DNA of 64,000 nucleotides from Teredinibacter franksiae (GCF_014218805.1 NZ_JACJUV010000001.1:1624501-1688500); one strand, 5' to 3'. Counted from the stretch's first letter, positions 28,691-38,234 are shown. Numbers and translations: made by a program. The notes: generated from the sequence alone by a model not told the origin.

Positions 28691-28807
28691 CGGTTTACCG
28701 TTGCATCCATTGAAAAGATAAAAAAGCAAAAAGCATATACATTAGTTACACAAACGATTCCTGTTTTTACTGAAAACGCCGAACATCCGCTTCAGTTGTA
28801 CACCAAA

Positions 28808-29053
28808 CTACTGCCCGTTACCCCACGGGGATTGAGTCGAAAATGTAGCGACATACAAGCCCTCCACTTTGTCTCGGGCCCACTGGGTCTTGCGTAAAAA
28901 CTTCAACGACGATTTAACCGATGGGTCACTTTTAAAGCAGTTAATGTCAATTCTCTGGGCCAGGCCATCCCAACCATAGTGATCCATCAAGCGCGTTACA
29001 ACCATCTCAAGCGTAAGGCCATGTAAAGGGTTATTCGGTTGCTCATTACTCAT
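28808..29053 (-). CDS. VF530 family DNA-binding protein (DUF2132)
   Basis: An 81-residue protein with [26 protein letters not shown] and [25 protein letters not shown], the almost invariant core of VF530/DUF2132. A structure of the family shows a helical fold proposed to bind DNA. It is converging with narX and starts the accessory stretch. No operon partner is evident. Confidence 0.88.
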   Translation of the reverse strand: MSNEQPNNPLHGLTLEMVVTRLMDHYGWDGLAQRIDINCFKSDPSVKSSLKFLRKTQWARDKVEGLYVATFSTQSPWGNGQ

Positions 29054-29277
29054 ACGATATAAACACCATTTTTACGTTCTATGTTGACGGTGTAATGCTT
29101 TATCAGTAGGCCAGCGATAGTAGCTAGTTATCTTATGGACAACATTACAGCCCCATACCTACGATTCTCCCACATCCGACTCTTCGATTGTACTCGCTCT
29201 CGCAGCGCAGCTATCATCACCTTTACTCATCGTTTTTCGACTTACCCAAGAAGTACTTTGAGTCAGGCTCGCAGACC

Positions 29278-29607
29278 TTACAAGGTATTTTCATCTTCTA
29301 AGCTAAAATGTGTATATTTGACCGTAAAAAAGCCGACCGCTAGAACAGTAGTCAACACTAAGATTGAAAATGCTACCCCGCCAAATAACCAGTTTTTTGA
29401 ATGCAAAGTGTAGAAGCCAATTCCACCACCAGCGATACTACCGAGCATACCGCCGAACACTCCTATACGGGAAAGTGATTTTTTATCGGGCCTAATTTTC
29501 GCATCGCAACCTTCACACTGTATCGTCGAAAAGTTTGTCAAACAAACAGACTTTAATTTTGAAACCCCTCGCCCACAGCTTGGGCAACTAAATTTAGATT
29601 GACTCAT
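29278..29607 (-). CDS. Small zinc-ribbon membrane protein
   Basis: A 109-residue protein. The N-terminus has CPSCGRG and then CEGC (two CxxC pairs 23 residues apart), a likely zinc ribbon. Two hydrophobic segments (about 50-67 and 73-95) follow: GGMLGSIAGGGIGFYTL and GGVAFSILVLTTVLAVGFF. It could be a membrane sensor or adaptor. Family unknown. Confidence 0.55.
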   Translation of the reverse strand: MSQSKFSCPSCGRGVSKLKSVCLTNFSTIQCEGCDAKIRPDKKSLSRIGVFGGMLGSIAGGGIGFYTLHSKNWLFGGVAFSILVLTTVLAVGFFTVKYTHFSLEDENTL

Positions 29608-29674
29608 AATTATTCATGACACCGAGGTTATGGAGATTTTTTTGGGGCGTTAATTCGAAAAACCGCTTAAATCA

Positions 29675-29869
29675 TTACACAACATCGTCCTCACAACACA
29701 CTGTAACTACCAGATTACTCGACATATCCTCTGATATTTGAAACACAATAGGACGACAGCAGACCTGACAATCTTCTATATACTGCGTACCAGCTTCCTG
29801 CCTATCGATTAATACTGAAATGGTCTCGCCACAATAAGGACAACCTATGTTTTGCTCATTTAATTCCAT
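29675..29869 (-). CDS. CPXCG-motif small Cys-rich protein
   Basis: A 64-residue protein with CPYCGE at residue 10 and CQVCCRPI near residue 36, the pattern of the Cys_rich_CPXCG family. The four Cys probably bind zinc. The family is widespread in proteobacteria and has no known role. It is isolated, on the same strand as its neighbours. Confidence 0.8.
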   Translation of the reverse strand: MELNEQNIGCPYCGETISVLIDRQEAGTQYIEDCQVCCRPIVFQISEDMSSNLVVTVCCEDDVV

Positions 29870-29994
29870 AAAGTTTCAAACTCAAACTAATCATCTCGAT
29901 TAACCCCCGATACCCTGAAAATTCAGCTGGCACTTTCATTTTTAATAAACCCTAAAACCCTTACCGAGCACAATAAACTTATAGTTTTGTACTG

Positions 29995-30285
29995 CTACTT
30001 GAAAGCTTTAGGGTCTGGGTTTTCTTTTACCAACCCAGCCACCTTTATACAAAGGTCTTCTTCAGTCATTTTCTGCCATCCAGGAACATATTGATTTAGC
30101 TCCACCAGTACAGCCAAATCAGTAAAAGGAACAACCATGCAAATTCCGGGGCCGATGGTTTTAAACAACTTGCCAAACCGCAACACAACCAACCGCTGAT
30201 TTTCCTGAACCATAAATACAGTTTTCCCTACAATTACAACAATCAAAAGAAAAAACATCAAAAAAAGCAATAATTCAATATTCAT
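29995..30285 (-). CDS. Short SPFH/Band 7-like membrane protein
   Basis: A 96-residue protein: one N-terminal membrane segment (residues 4-26) and then VQENQRLVVLRFGKLFKTIGPGICMVVPFTDLAVLVELNQ, the start of a Band 7/slipin domain. Normal slipins are about 250 residues, so this is only the first part. It ends cleanly in VKENPDPKAFK, so it may be a genuine mini-protein or a fragment left after a deletion. Confidence 0.55.
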   Translation of the reverse strand: MNIELLLFLMFFLLIVVIVGKTVFMVQENQRLVVLRFGKLFKTIGPGICMVVPFTDLAVLVELNQYVPGWQKMTEEDLCIKVAGLVKENPDPKAFK

Positions 30286-30416
30286 AAATACAGCTACCCT
30301 AGAGAAAAACCTGTACGAGCAGTTAACGTGGATTAGCCGCCGCTAAAAGCCGAGGAGTATACGATTATTGGTTAACTGGCGGATTATTATAGTTTCACCA
30401 CTGTCGATCATTGTTT

Positions 30417-30863
30417 TTAACCGTCGGCTGTAAGCAGTGACGCGTTATGACAATTTACCAAGCTCATTTTCCATATGGCTGTTTCATATATAGATGTCAG
30501 TTTTCTTTTACCAAAATATGCTGCCACGCCAAAACTTAGAGGAGCAGTAAGTAGCATTATTGGATTCATTTCGAATACAAAAAATGTAACCCCCAAATGA
30601 AGAACTAGTGCAAAAATACCGGGAACTATCCTATATTTAAACTTATATGCTCTTCCCAAATAGGCTGCCTGCCAACCGACTATTGCTGCTGGTGAGAACA
30701 GTAACCAAACTAATATTCCACCCATTTCCCCAAATAAATAGAACAGCCCACCGGCAGGTATTAATCCAATCAGGGAGCCGATGATAACGCCTTTTATAGA
30801 CTGCTGATCATCAAGCTCATTCAGGGCCATTTTTAGTTCTTCATTACTGAACTTTCCACTCAT
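30417..30863 (-). CDS. Small membrane protein of unknown function
   Basis: A 148-residue protein with four hydrophobic segments between residues 22 and 122 and an acidic soluble N-terminus. No family is recognised. Most likely an inner-membrane protein. Confidence 0.5.
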   Translation of the reverse strand: MSGKFSNEELKMALNELDDQQSIKGVIIGSLIGLIPAGGLFYLFGEMGGILVWLLFSPAAIVGWQAAYLGRAYKFKYRIVPGIFALVLHLGVTFFVFEMNPIMLLTAPLSFGVAAYFGKRKLTSIYETAIWKMSLVNCHNASLLTADG

Positions 30864-30984
30864 ATTTCATACTCCATAATATGGATACCGCTCGCATATT
30901 TTGGCAGCGAAACTGCGCCAAAACTAACCGCGCATTTCTTAATGCATTCACTACCCTAAACTGGCACCCTCTAGCTTTAATAAG

Positions 30985-32016
30985 CTAACTTTTCTCAGTA
31001 CCTACTCTATTCCGGTATTTATCTTTTACAAATTCCTGCAGATCTTCGACGGTATCACTTTCATCTACAATTTCAGTTCCAAGCAATGTTTCAATTGCAT
31101 CTTCAAGGCTAACAACGCCCTCATCCTGGCCATATGAATCTTCAACAATAAAAATGTGCTCACGGTGGCTAAGGAAACGCTGCAACAATTGCTGAACAGT
31201 CAGGTCTTCCGAAACGCGACGAATAGCTTTTGAAAATTCTTTGATGGGCAGATCACCTTGACCCTGACGCTCTGCCTCATAGAGATCACGATTCAAAACC
31301 ATATGCTCACAGGTACCACTTTCATCGTAGATAGGTATTCTGGAAAACTGGCGGGTTTTTTCATTGTCCAAAGCATTTTTTACCGTTGTCACTGCACTTA
31401 GAGAGTGAACCACACTCTGAGGAGTAGCAATTTGCTGTGTTTTAATTTCCCCTAAACCTAATGCATTAGCCAGATACCTATTTTCATTCCTACCTAGGCT
31501 ACCTAACTTGTGGCCGAGAGAGGCTAAAGCGATGATTTCATCTCGGCTCACATTACTCTCAGCGTTATTACTGAATAACCGCGTTATAAGCCCTGAAAGC
31601 CAAACAAGTGGATACACCAACTTAACCAGCCAGACAATGACATGTGCTGAAGGGGTTGCTAATTGTCGCCAAAATGTAGCTCCTAACGTCTTGGGAATAA
31701 TTTCTGAGAAATACAAAATTACCAGCGTTAACAGTACCGCAATCAACGTTTCCCACTTCGCACCAAATACTTGAGCCGCCTGAGACCCTACACCAGCCGC
31801 TCCCATTGTATGGGCAAACGTATTCAGTATCAGAATACTGGAAATGGATTCGTCCAGGCGCTCTTTAACTCTAACAAGGACTTTGCCACTACCCGGTGAC
31901 TTAGAAGAAACATTTTGTACAAAACCGGGTGTTATAGACAGCAACACCGCTTCAAGAATAGAGCACAAAAATGACACGCCTATCGCAATGGTCAGATATA
32001 TAAATAACAATGTCAT
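30985..32016 (-). CDS. CNNM-domain (DUF21) protein with CBS pair
   Basis: A 343-residue protein. The CNNM/DUF21 membrane domain covers residues 1-150 (SFLCSILEAVLLSITPGFV at the start, LTLVILYFSEIIPKTLGATFW later). A CBS pair follows at about 195-320 (ARQFSRIPIYDE-type and HREHIFIVEDSYGQDEGVVSLEDAIETLLGTEIVDE). The CorC/HlyC C-terminal domain is absent, as in many short members. The family is linked to Mg2+/Co2+ transport. It is a single gene. Confidence 0.85.
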   Translation of the reverse strand: MTLLFIYLTIAIGVSFLCSILEAVLLSITPGFVQNVSSKSPGSGKVLVRVKERLDESISSILILNTFAHTMGAAGVGSQAAQVFGAKWETLIAVLLTLVILYFSEIIPKTLGATFWRQLATPSAHVIVWLVKLVYPLVWLSGLITRLFSNNAESNVSRDEIIALASLGHKLGSLGRNENRYLANALGLGEIKTQQIATPQSVVHSLSAVTTVKNALDNEKTRQFSRIPIYDESGTCEHMVLNRDLYEAERQGQGDLPIKEFSKAIRRVSEDLTVQQLLQRFLSHREHIFIVEDSYGQDEGVVSLEDAIETLLGTEIVDESDTVEDLQEFVKDKYRNRVGTEKS

Positions 32017-32476
32017 AGTAGAGTTCCTAATTAATTCGCATTTAGTTTTTATTGTGCTCTAGTACTAACCACTAAAACAGTTAATTTACCAATTCAATTT
32101 CTTCGCTTCCATGTCTTTCAGGGCCTCTGCGCCAGCCGCTCTTCACCAAAACCTCAGCCCTAGCACATCTAATTAAACCTCAGCACTCCCTCAGGCGAGA
32201 TTTGTGAGCCGACGACACACTTTAAAGCAGGTATAATATCAACCGCAAAAAAACTGCGTGAATCTATCTACCGATTTAACTTGTCGCCAACGTAAATTAT
32301 GGAAACAAAGATTGTATATAGGCTCGAAGCCCCCTACACGATAGCCGCCAGAACGCCGTAAAGATTACTGAACAACCAGCGCGACTTAAAAACGACGCAA
32401 ACATTACCCGATCGTTTCAAATGACAATAATCATCCACGACATCGCCAGCCAAAGCAATGCTGGGGAAACACTTTC
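32017..32476. other. Intergenic region, no gene seen
   Basis: About 460 bases upstream of the CNNM gene. I found no ORF, RNA or repeat; the truncated transposon begins at its right border. Confidence 0.45.
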
Positions 32477-32555
32477 GGACACCCACACTAACACTTGAAC
32501 CCCGGCTCAAACCACTGTACATTACAACAGCAAAAAGAAGCTCAAGGAGTGAGCC

Positions 32556-33068
32556 ATGCCCCGCCCAAGGAAGCAACAAATCTCCCTAGAAGCCACACCC
32601 TACTACCATTGTACCTCTCGCTGTGTACGCAGAGCCTTTCTCTGTGGCCTTGATGCGCTAACCGGTAAAGATTACGAATACCGCCGTCAATGGGTTGAAG
32701 ACCGTATTCTATTTCTAGGTGAGGTTTTCTGCATTGACGTATGTGCCTACGCCGTAATGAGCAACCACCACCATGTGGTGCTACACATCAATATGGCTGA
32801 TGCCCAAAGCCTGACGGACCTAGAAGTATGTGAACGCTGGCACAAGCTCTACAAAGGCACCCTCTTAACTCAAAAATTTTTTAAGGGTGAACTACTCGAC
32901 GAAGCCCAGATGCTCGCCGTTAAAGAAAAACTGGACCACTGGCGCCTTGAGCTGGCCAATATCAGCCGCTGGATGTGGGCCTTAAACGAACCCATTGCCC
33001 GTATGGCGAACGCCGAAGACCAATGTACAGGACGCTTCTGGGAAACTATTGCCTGTACTTTATCTTAA
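32556..33068 (+). pseudogene. Truncated Y1 (REP-associated-type) transposase
   Basis: 170 residues, near-identical to residues 1-163 of the 325-residue transposase at 39218-40195, then seven unrelated residues (TIACTLS) read out of the element end. The HUH motif area (SNHHHVVLHI) is present, but the region with AYVDLNPIRA and the downstream Tyr is lost, so it cannot be active. Confidence 0.85.
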
Positions 33069-33087
33069 TATGGCTGTCTTATTTGTC
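33061..33087 (+). repeat. Element-end direct repeat, copy 1
   Basis: 27 bases starting TATCTTAATATGGCTG and ending TTATTTGTC, identical to 38349-38375 and, over 24 bases, to the right end of the complete element (40366-40389). It touches the left border of the TPR/lysozyme array. Confidence 0.9.
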
Positions 33088-33117
33088 TTTTAAACCTATA
33101 CTCATTCTATTAACCCT

Positions 33118-34233
33118 CTATCTTGATATGGCATACATCCCAAATCCATACTTCACCATTCTGTATTCCCCCCCGGGATATTGGGAAACGTCAGCCGTTA
33201 CTTCGATAACATATAGCGATTTATCGGAAACGCTGATATAAAACGGTTTGCCATCATAAAAAAACAGCCCCCCACCCAACCCCCGCCGATATTTAGCGGA
33301 GAACTCACCACTTTTTATGACAAACGTTCTCGAAACATCTACCGGGCAGTGGCTTCGTGTGTAAGTAATCAACTCTTCTTTAACACCATCGTAGTCACCA
33401 TCTGCCCGTACATACCAGGCGTTAACTTTTCCTGCCTGCATGTACCCTTGCATTTTCTTTTTGTTCTCACTAACATATTTCTTGGGCAATCCATATAAAA
33501 ACGCCTCCATATACGCCTCAGCATAATCATTTATATCAATAGCCCGATACCCTGCCCCCCGAAGCAATGGAAATTCCGGGTCACTTTTAATATCGCACAC
33601 TTCTCCCTTGTGTTTTTCAAAGTAGCCCTTGATATCCCGGCAAAGTGCGTAGTTGCTCCCTTTGGTTATTTTAAGTCGGTAGTCACCGGAAGCGGCTGAC
33701 TTATCGGAAGAGTTTTCTTGACGGACGAAATTATTGCGCCTTTCTGAGCTGCCCGCGTTAGCAGCCAGTAAGACACGCAACCGCTCCACAGCCTCTTTAC
33801 GTGCGTTTGTGGCCGCTAAGCCCTGCGCTTGCTCGTAGGCCGAGAGTGCGTCTTTATTGCGCTCCAAACGCTCTAACGCCCGGCCTTTATTGAAGTAGGC
33901 GTTGGCCTGAGCCTTTACGTTATCGGTATGTTCGACAGCTTGATTGGAAACGGCTATTACATCGCTGAAGCGAGCTAATTGATACAACACCAAGGCATAG
34001 TTGTTGAGCACGCGGGTATTATCCGGCGTTAGCTTTAACGCTTGTTCGTAATAGTCTATAGCTTCCTCATACTTTTTAAGCTTATAAGATTGAACGCCCA
34101 ATTCGTTATACTGCCGCCATGACGGGTTTTCTTCTACACTATTCTTAGGCTCTACTTGCGCATAGGCAGTAGTAAAATAGATAAGGGTTAGACCAATAAC
34201 TACGGGTAAAATATTCGAGCATTTTATTTTCAT
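33118..34233 (-). CDS. Exported TPR protein, array copy A
   Basis: A 371-residue protein with a Sec signal peptide (cleavage after TTAYA near residue 25), so probably periplasmic. Residues 38-165 hold TPR repeats (YNELGVQSYKLKKYEEAIDYYEQAL and following). A Ser-rich linker comes next. A separate C-terminal domain (about 185-350) has paired Cys (ALCRDIKG, GEVCDI, SHCP) and WYVRADGDYDGVKEEL. Copy A has seven G in the tract near codon 352, where copies B and C have eight, so its last residues read EYRMVKYGFGMYAISR instead of the longer tail. The lysozyme gene that should follow is cut to a few codons. Possibly an immunity-like partner of the lysozyme; this is inference. Confidence 0.8.
   Translation of the reverse strand: MKIKCSNILPVVIGLTLIYFTTAYAQVEPKNSVEENPSWRQYNELGVQSYKLKKYEEAIDYYEQALKLTPDNTRVLNNYALVLYQLARFSDVIAVSNQAVEHTDNVKAQANAYFNKGRALERLERNKDALSAYEQAQGLAATNARKEAVERLRVLLAANAGSSERRNNFVRQENSSDKSAASGDYRLKITKGSNYALCRDIKGYFEKHKGEVCDIKSDPEFPLLRGAGYRAIDINDYAEAYMEAFLYGLPKKYVSENKKKMQGYMQAGKVNAWYVRADGDYDGVKEELITYTRSHCPVDVSRTFVIKSGEFSAKYRRGLGGGLFFYDGKPFYISVSDKSLYVIEVTADVSQYPGGEYRMVKYGFGMYAISR
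33168..33176 (-). other. Homopolymer tract (G7) in TPR copy A
   Basis: Seven G (minus strand), against eight at the same site in copies B and C. The one-base change switches the reading frame of the last 20 codons. Confidence 0.75.
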
Positions 34234-34332
34234 TTTCTAACCACCATAATGAATCGTAAACAGTTCCAACGAGCGGTAACTTTTCGCCCTGAGCTACACT
34301 AAGGCTTTACTTGTTACCTCCTAGCATTAAGG

Positions 34333-35103
34333 TCATTGCCAGCCAACTGCACCCTCCCGTTTATTCAGCGCCGACAGCACAAAAGAATACTGACTGATCA
34401 TCAACACATTATCCTGATCATTTTTTAGCGCAACAAGACAGTATTCTTCTGCTTTAGCGTACTGGTTTGACGTGCAGGATTCCTGGCCAAGTAACACTAA
34501 ATCTTCTGTGCTCAATTTGGCATTATCGGCGCTTTGATGAACATCCACCTGGTTGTAAGCCAGTGAAAACAAAGCCGCCCTCTCTTTCGAATTCGGTAAC
34601 ACCAAAGCAGTCACTTCTTCCAACATCACGGGGTGATCTTCAATAAAGGTAACTTTATCTTCATACCCCTGCACGAAATTATTCTCAAAAAATTCTCGAA
34701 CACGCTGCTGCCATGTCTGACCCTCAGCACCTCCAATCACAAACGTTGACGGCCGGTTTTCTCCGCCTTGTGCCCAGGTTTCCATAACCGCATTTAGGGC
34801 GTTATTAAGACGCTCGGTTTCACTGGGGAGGGGGATTCCTTTTGCGTCTACTTCGTATTACTGGTCAAATATTGCACTTAGCTGCTGGTGTATTTCCCCG
34901 TGTTCATCTTCCCTAATTCCGAAAAGCTCAGATAACACAAGATCGCGAACACCTGGTTCATAAAGATTAAAACCGGTGCCAATCGTCACATACCCTTTGG
35001 AATCGATATAGGCAATCTGTTTTTCACCCTCAACGTTTGCAATAATCTCGTAACGTAACTTTTTGTAGTCTTCGTCTGAAAGCTCACTTAAACCTATACT
35101 CAT
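34333..35103 (-). pseudogene. Lysozyme-like gene of the array, copy 1, with nonsense codon
   Basis: Same frame from ATG 35103 to the stop at 34333, but CAA (Gln82) is TAA at 34858-34860. It also carries a 3-base in-frame deletion (loss of Ser in KVTSFIED) and a few substitutions in the first 80 residues. The GH24-like residues before the stop are intact. It is otherwise 95% or so like the intact copy by eye, so inactivation is recent. Confidence 0.88.
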
Positions 35104-35104
35104 T

Positions 35105-36232
35105 CTATTGACCCTCTATCTTGATATGGCATACATCCCAAATCCATACTTCACCAATCTGTATTCCCCCCCCGGGATATAGGGAAACGTCAGCCGTTAC
35201 TTCGCTAACATATAGCGATTTATCGGAAACGCTGATATAAAACGGTTTACCGTCATAAAAAAACAGCCCCCCACCCAACCCGCTTCGATATTTAGCGGAG
35301 AACTCACCACTTTTTATGACAAACGTTCTCGAAAGCTCTACCGGGCAGTGGCTTCGGGTAATAGTAATCAACTCTTCTTTAACACCATCGTAGTCACCAT
35401 CTGCCCGTACATACCAGGCGTTAATTTTTCCTGCCTGCATGTACCCTTGCATTCTCTTTTTGCTCTCACTAATATATTTTTTGGGCTTCCCATATATAAT
35501 CGATTCCATGTACGCCTCAGCATAATCATTAATATCAATAGCCCGATACCCTGCCCCCCGAAGCAATGGAAATTCCGGGTCACTTTTAATATCGCACACC
35601 TCTCCCTTGTGTTTTTCAAAGTAGCCCTTGATATCCCGGCAAAGTGCGTAGTTGCTCCCTTTGGTTATTTTAAGTCGGTAGTCACCGGAAGCGGCTGACT
35701 TATCGGAAGAGTTTTCTTGACGGACGAAATTATTGCGCCTTTCTGAGCTGCCCGCGTTAGCAGCCAGTAAGACACGCAACCGCTCCACAGCCTCTTTACG
35801 TGCGTTTGTGGCCGCTAAGCCCTGCGCTTGCTCGTAGGCCGAGAGTGCGTCTTTATTGCGCTCCAAACGCTCTAACGCCCGGCCTTTATTGAAGTAGGCG
35901 TTGGCCTGAGCCTTTACGTTATCGGTATGTTCGACAGCTTGATTGGAAACGGCTATTACATCGCTGAAGCGAGCTAATTGATGCAACACCAAGGCATAGT
36001 TGTTGAGCACGCGGGTATTATCCGGCGTTAGCTTTAACGCTTGTTCGTAATAGTCTATAGCTTCCTCATACTTTTTAAGCTTATAAGATTGAACGCCCAA
36101 TTCGTTATACTGCCGCCATGACGGGTTTTCTTCTACACTATTCTTAGGCTCTACTTGCGCATAGGCAGTAGTAAAATAGATAAGGGTTAGACCAATAACT
36201 ACGGGTAAAATATTCGAGCATTTTATTTTCAT
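35105..36232 (-). CDS. Exported TPR protein, array copy B
   Basis: A 375-residue protein with the same layout as copy A: signal peptide, TPR repeats, linker, Cys-containing C-terminal domain. The first 230 residues are nearly identical to copies A and C (one His/Tyr difference at LVLHQLARF). Differences cluster in the C-terminal domain (SIIYGKPKKYISESKKRMQG here, AFLYGLPKKYVSENKKKMQG in A; ELSRTF for DVSRTF). G8 gives the long tail GIQIGEVWIWDVCHIKIEGQ. The TAG stop is one base before the ATG of lysozyme copy 1, with GAGGG as ribosome site, so the two are coupled. Confidence 0.82.
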   Translation of the reverse strand: MKIKCSNILPVVIGLTLIYFTTAYAQVEPKNSVEENPSWRQYNELGVQSYKLKKYEEAIDYYEQALKLTPDNTRVLNNYALVLHQLARFSDVIAVSNQAVEHTDNVKAQANAYFNKGRALERLERNKDALSAYEQAQGLAATNARKEAVERLRVLLAANAGSSERRNNFVRQENSSDKSAASGDYRLKITKGSNYALCRDIKGYFEKHKGEVCDIKSDPEFPLLRGAGYRAIDINDYAEAYMESIIYGKPKKYISESKKRMQGYMQAGKINAWYVRADGDYDGVKEELITITRSHCPVELSRTFVIKSGEFSAKYRSGLGGGLFFYDGKPFYISVSDKSLYVSEVTADVSLYPGGGIQIGEVWIWDVCHIKIEGQ

Positions 36233-36331
36233 TTTCTAACCACCATAATGAATCGTAAACAGTTCCAACGAGCGGTAACTTTTCGCCCTGAGCTACACTA
36301 AGGCTTTACGTGTTACCTCCTAGCATTAAGG

Positions 36332-37105
36332 TCATTGCCAGCCAACTGCACCCTCCCGTTTATTCAGCGCCGACAGCACAAAAGAATACTGACTGATCAT
36401 CAACACATTATCCTGATCATTTTTTAGCGCAACAAGACAGTATTCTTCTGCTTTAGCGTACTGGTTTGACGTGCAGGATTCCTGGCCAAGTAACACTAAA
36501 TCTTCTGTGCTCAATTTGGCATTATCGGCGCTTTGATGAACATCCACCTGGTTGTAAGCCAGTGAAAACAAAGCCGCCCTCTCTTTCGAATTCGGTAACA
36601 CCAAAGCAGTCACTTCTTCCAACATCACGGGGTGATCTTCAATAAAGCTAGTAACTTTATCTTCATACACCTGAGCGAAATTATTCTCAAAAAATTCTCG
36701 AACACGCTGCTGCCATGTCTGACCCTCAGCACCTCCAATCACAAATGTTGACGGCCGGTTTTCTCCGCCTTGTGCCCAGGATTCCATAACCGCATTTAGG
36801 GCGTTATTAAGACGCTCGGTTTCACTGGGGAGGGGGTTTCCTTTTGCGTCTACTTGGTATTGCTGGGAAAATATTGCACTTAGCTGTTCGTGTATTTCCC
36901 CGTGATCGCCTTCCGTAATTCCGAAAAGATCAGATAACACAAGATCGCGAACTTGTGATGAATGCATGTTAAAACCGGTGCCAATCGTCGCATACCCTTT
37001 GGAATCGATATAGGCAATCTGTTTTTCACCCTCAACGTTTGCAATAATCTCGTAACGTAACTTTTTGTAGTCTTCGTCAGAAAGCTCACTTAAACCTATA
37101 CTCAT
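36332..37105 (-). CDS. Intact GH24-type lysozyme-like protein of the array
   Basis: A 257-residue protein without signal peptide. The N-terminal part fits T4-type lysozymes: the catalytic triad E-x8-D-x5-T is seen exactly in NVEGEKQIAYIDSKGYATIGTGFN (Glu25, Asp34, Thr40), as in T4 Glu11/Asp20/Thr26. The middle is helical (WAQGGENRPSTFV, ALFSLAYNQVDV). The last 70 residues contain a TPR-like helix pair (NQYAKAEEYCLVALKNDQDNV). Muramidase activity on peptidoglycan is the family expectation. It starts one base after the upstream TPR gene stop. Without an export signal it would need a holin, a secretion system or lysis to act. A toxin role is inference. Confidence 0.8.
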   Translation of the reverse strand: MSIGLSELSDEDYKKLRYEIIANVEGEKQIAYIDSKGYATIGTGFNMHSSQVRDLVLSDLFGITEGDHGEIHEQLSAIFSQQYQVDAKGNPLPSETERLNNALNAVMESWAQGGENRPSTFVIGGAEGQTWQQRVREFFENNFAQVYEDKVTSFIEDHPVMLEEVTALVLPNSKERAALFSLAYNQVDVHQSADNAKLSTEDLVLLGQESCTSNQYAKAEEYCLVALKNDQDNVLMISQYSFVLSALNKREGAVGWQ

Positions 37106-37106
37106 T

Positions 37107-38234
37107 CTATTGACCCTCTATCTTGATATGGCATACATCCCAAATCCATACTTCACCATTCTGTATTCCCCCCCCGGGATATTGGGAAACGTCAGCCGTT
37201 ACTTCGCCAACAAACAATAATTTACCTGAAGTTTTAATATAAAACGGTTTACCGTCATAAAAAAACAGCCCCCCACCCAACCCCCGACGATATTTGGCGG
37301 AGAACTCACCACTTTTTATGACAAACGTTCTCGAAGCCTCTACCGGGCAGTGGCTTCGGGTGTAAGTAATCAACTCTTCTTTAACACCATCGTAGTCACC
37401 ATCTGCCCGTACATACCAGGCGTTAACTTTTCCTGCCTGCATGTACCCTTGCATTCTCTTTTTGCTCTCACTAACATATTTCTTGGGCAATCCATATAAA
37501 AACGCCTCCATATACACCTCAGCATAATCATTAATATCAATAGCCCGATACCCTGCCCCCCGAAGCAATGGAAATTCCGGGTCACTTTTAATATCGCACA
37601 CCTCTCCCTTGTGTTTTTCAAAGTAGCCCTTGATATCCCGGCAAAGTGCGTAGTTGCTCCCTTTGGTTATTTTAATTCGGTAGTCACCGGAAGCGGCTGA
37701 CTTATCGGAAGAGTTTTCTTGACTGACGAAATTATTGCGACTTTCTGAGCTGCCCGCGTTAGCAGCCAGTAAGACACGCAACCGCTCCACAGCCTCTTTA
37801 CGTGCGCTTGTGGCCGCTAAGCTCTGCGCTTGCTCGTAGGCCGAGAGTGCGTCTTTATTGCGCTCCAAACGCTCTAACGCCCGGCCTTTATTGAAGTAGG
37901 CGTTGGCCTGAGCCTTTACATTATCGGTATGTTCGACAGCTTGATTGGAAACGGCTATTACATCGCTGAAGCGAGCTAATTGATACAACACCAAGGCATA
38001 GTTGTTGAGCACGCGGGTATTATCCGGCGTTAGCTTTAACGCTTGTTCGTAATAGTCTATAGCTTCCTCATACTTTTTAAGCTTATAAGATTGAACGCCC
38101 AATTCGTTATACTGCCGCCATGACGGGTTTTCTTCTACACTATTCTTAGGCTCTACTTGCGCATAGGCAGTAGTAAAATAGATAAGGGTTAGACCAATAA
38201 CTACGGGTAAAATATTCGAGCATTTTATTTTCAT
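37107..38234 (-). CDS. Exported TPR protein, array copy C
   Basis: A 375-residue protein, the first gene of the array in the reading direction. N-terminal signal peptide and TPR repeats as in A and B (AQSLAATSARKEA and SSESRNNFVSQ differ slightly). The C-terminal domain is again the variable part: VYMEAFLYGLPKKYVSESKKRMQG, EASRTF, and FYIKTSGKLLFVGEV where A and B have FYISVSDKSLYV. G8 tract. The stop is one base before the start of lysozyme copy 2. The region upstream is the same 98-base spacer and then a lysozyme 3' stub. Confidence 0.82.
   Translation of the reverse strand: MKIKCSNILPVVIGLTLIYFTTAYAQVEPKNSVEENPSWRQYNELGVQSYKLKKYEEAIDYYEQALKLTPDNTRVLNNYALVLYQLARFSDVIAVSNQAVEHTDNVKAQANAYFNKGRALERLERNKDALSAYEQAQSLAATSARKEAVERLRVLLAANAGSSESRNNFVSQENSSDKSAASGDYRIKITKGSNYALCRDIKGYFEKHKGEVCDIKSDPEFPLLRGAGYRAIDINDYAEVYMEAFLYGLPKKYVSESKKRMQGYMQAGKVNAWYVRADGDYDGVKEELITYTRSHCPVEASRTFVIKSGEFSAKYRRGLGGGLFFYDGKPFYIKTSGKLLFVGEVTADVSQYPGGGIQNGEVWIWDVCHIKIEGQ

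Larger units (their letters stand above)
32477..33087 (+). mobile_element. Internally deleted REP-associated (Y1) transposon
   Basis: Both ends match the complete element at 39139-40390: the left end GGACACCCACA, with the same 80-base leader and transposase 5' part, and the right end in CTTAATATGGCTGTC...TTTGTC. About 640 internal bases are missing, joined at GGGAAA|CTATT. This makes a 611-base non-autonomous derivative. Confidence 0.75.
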
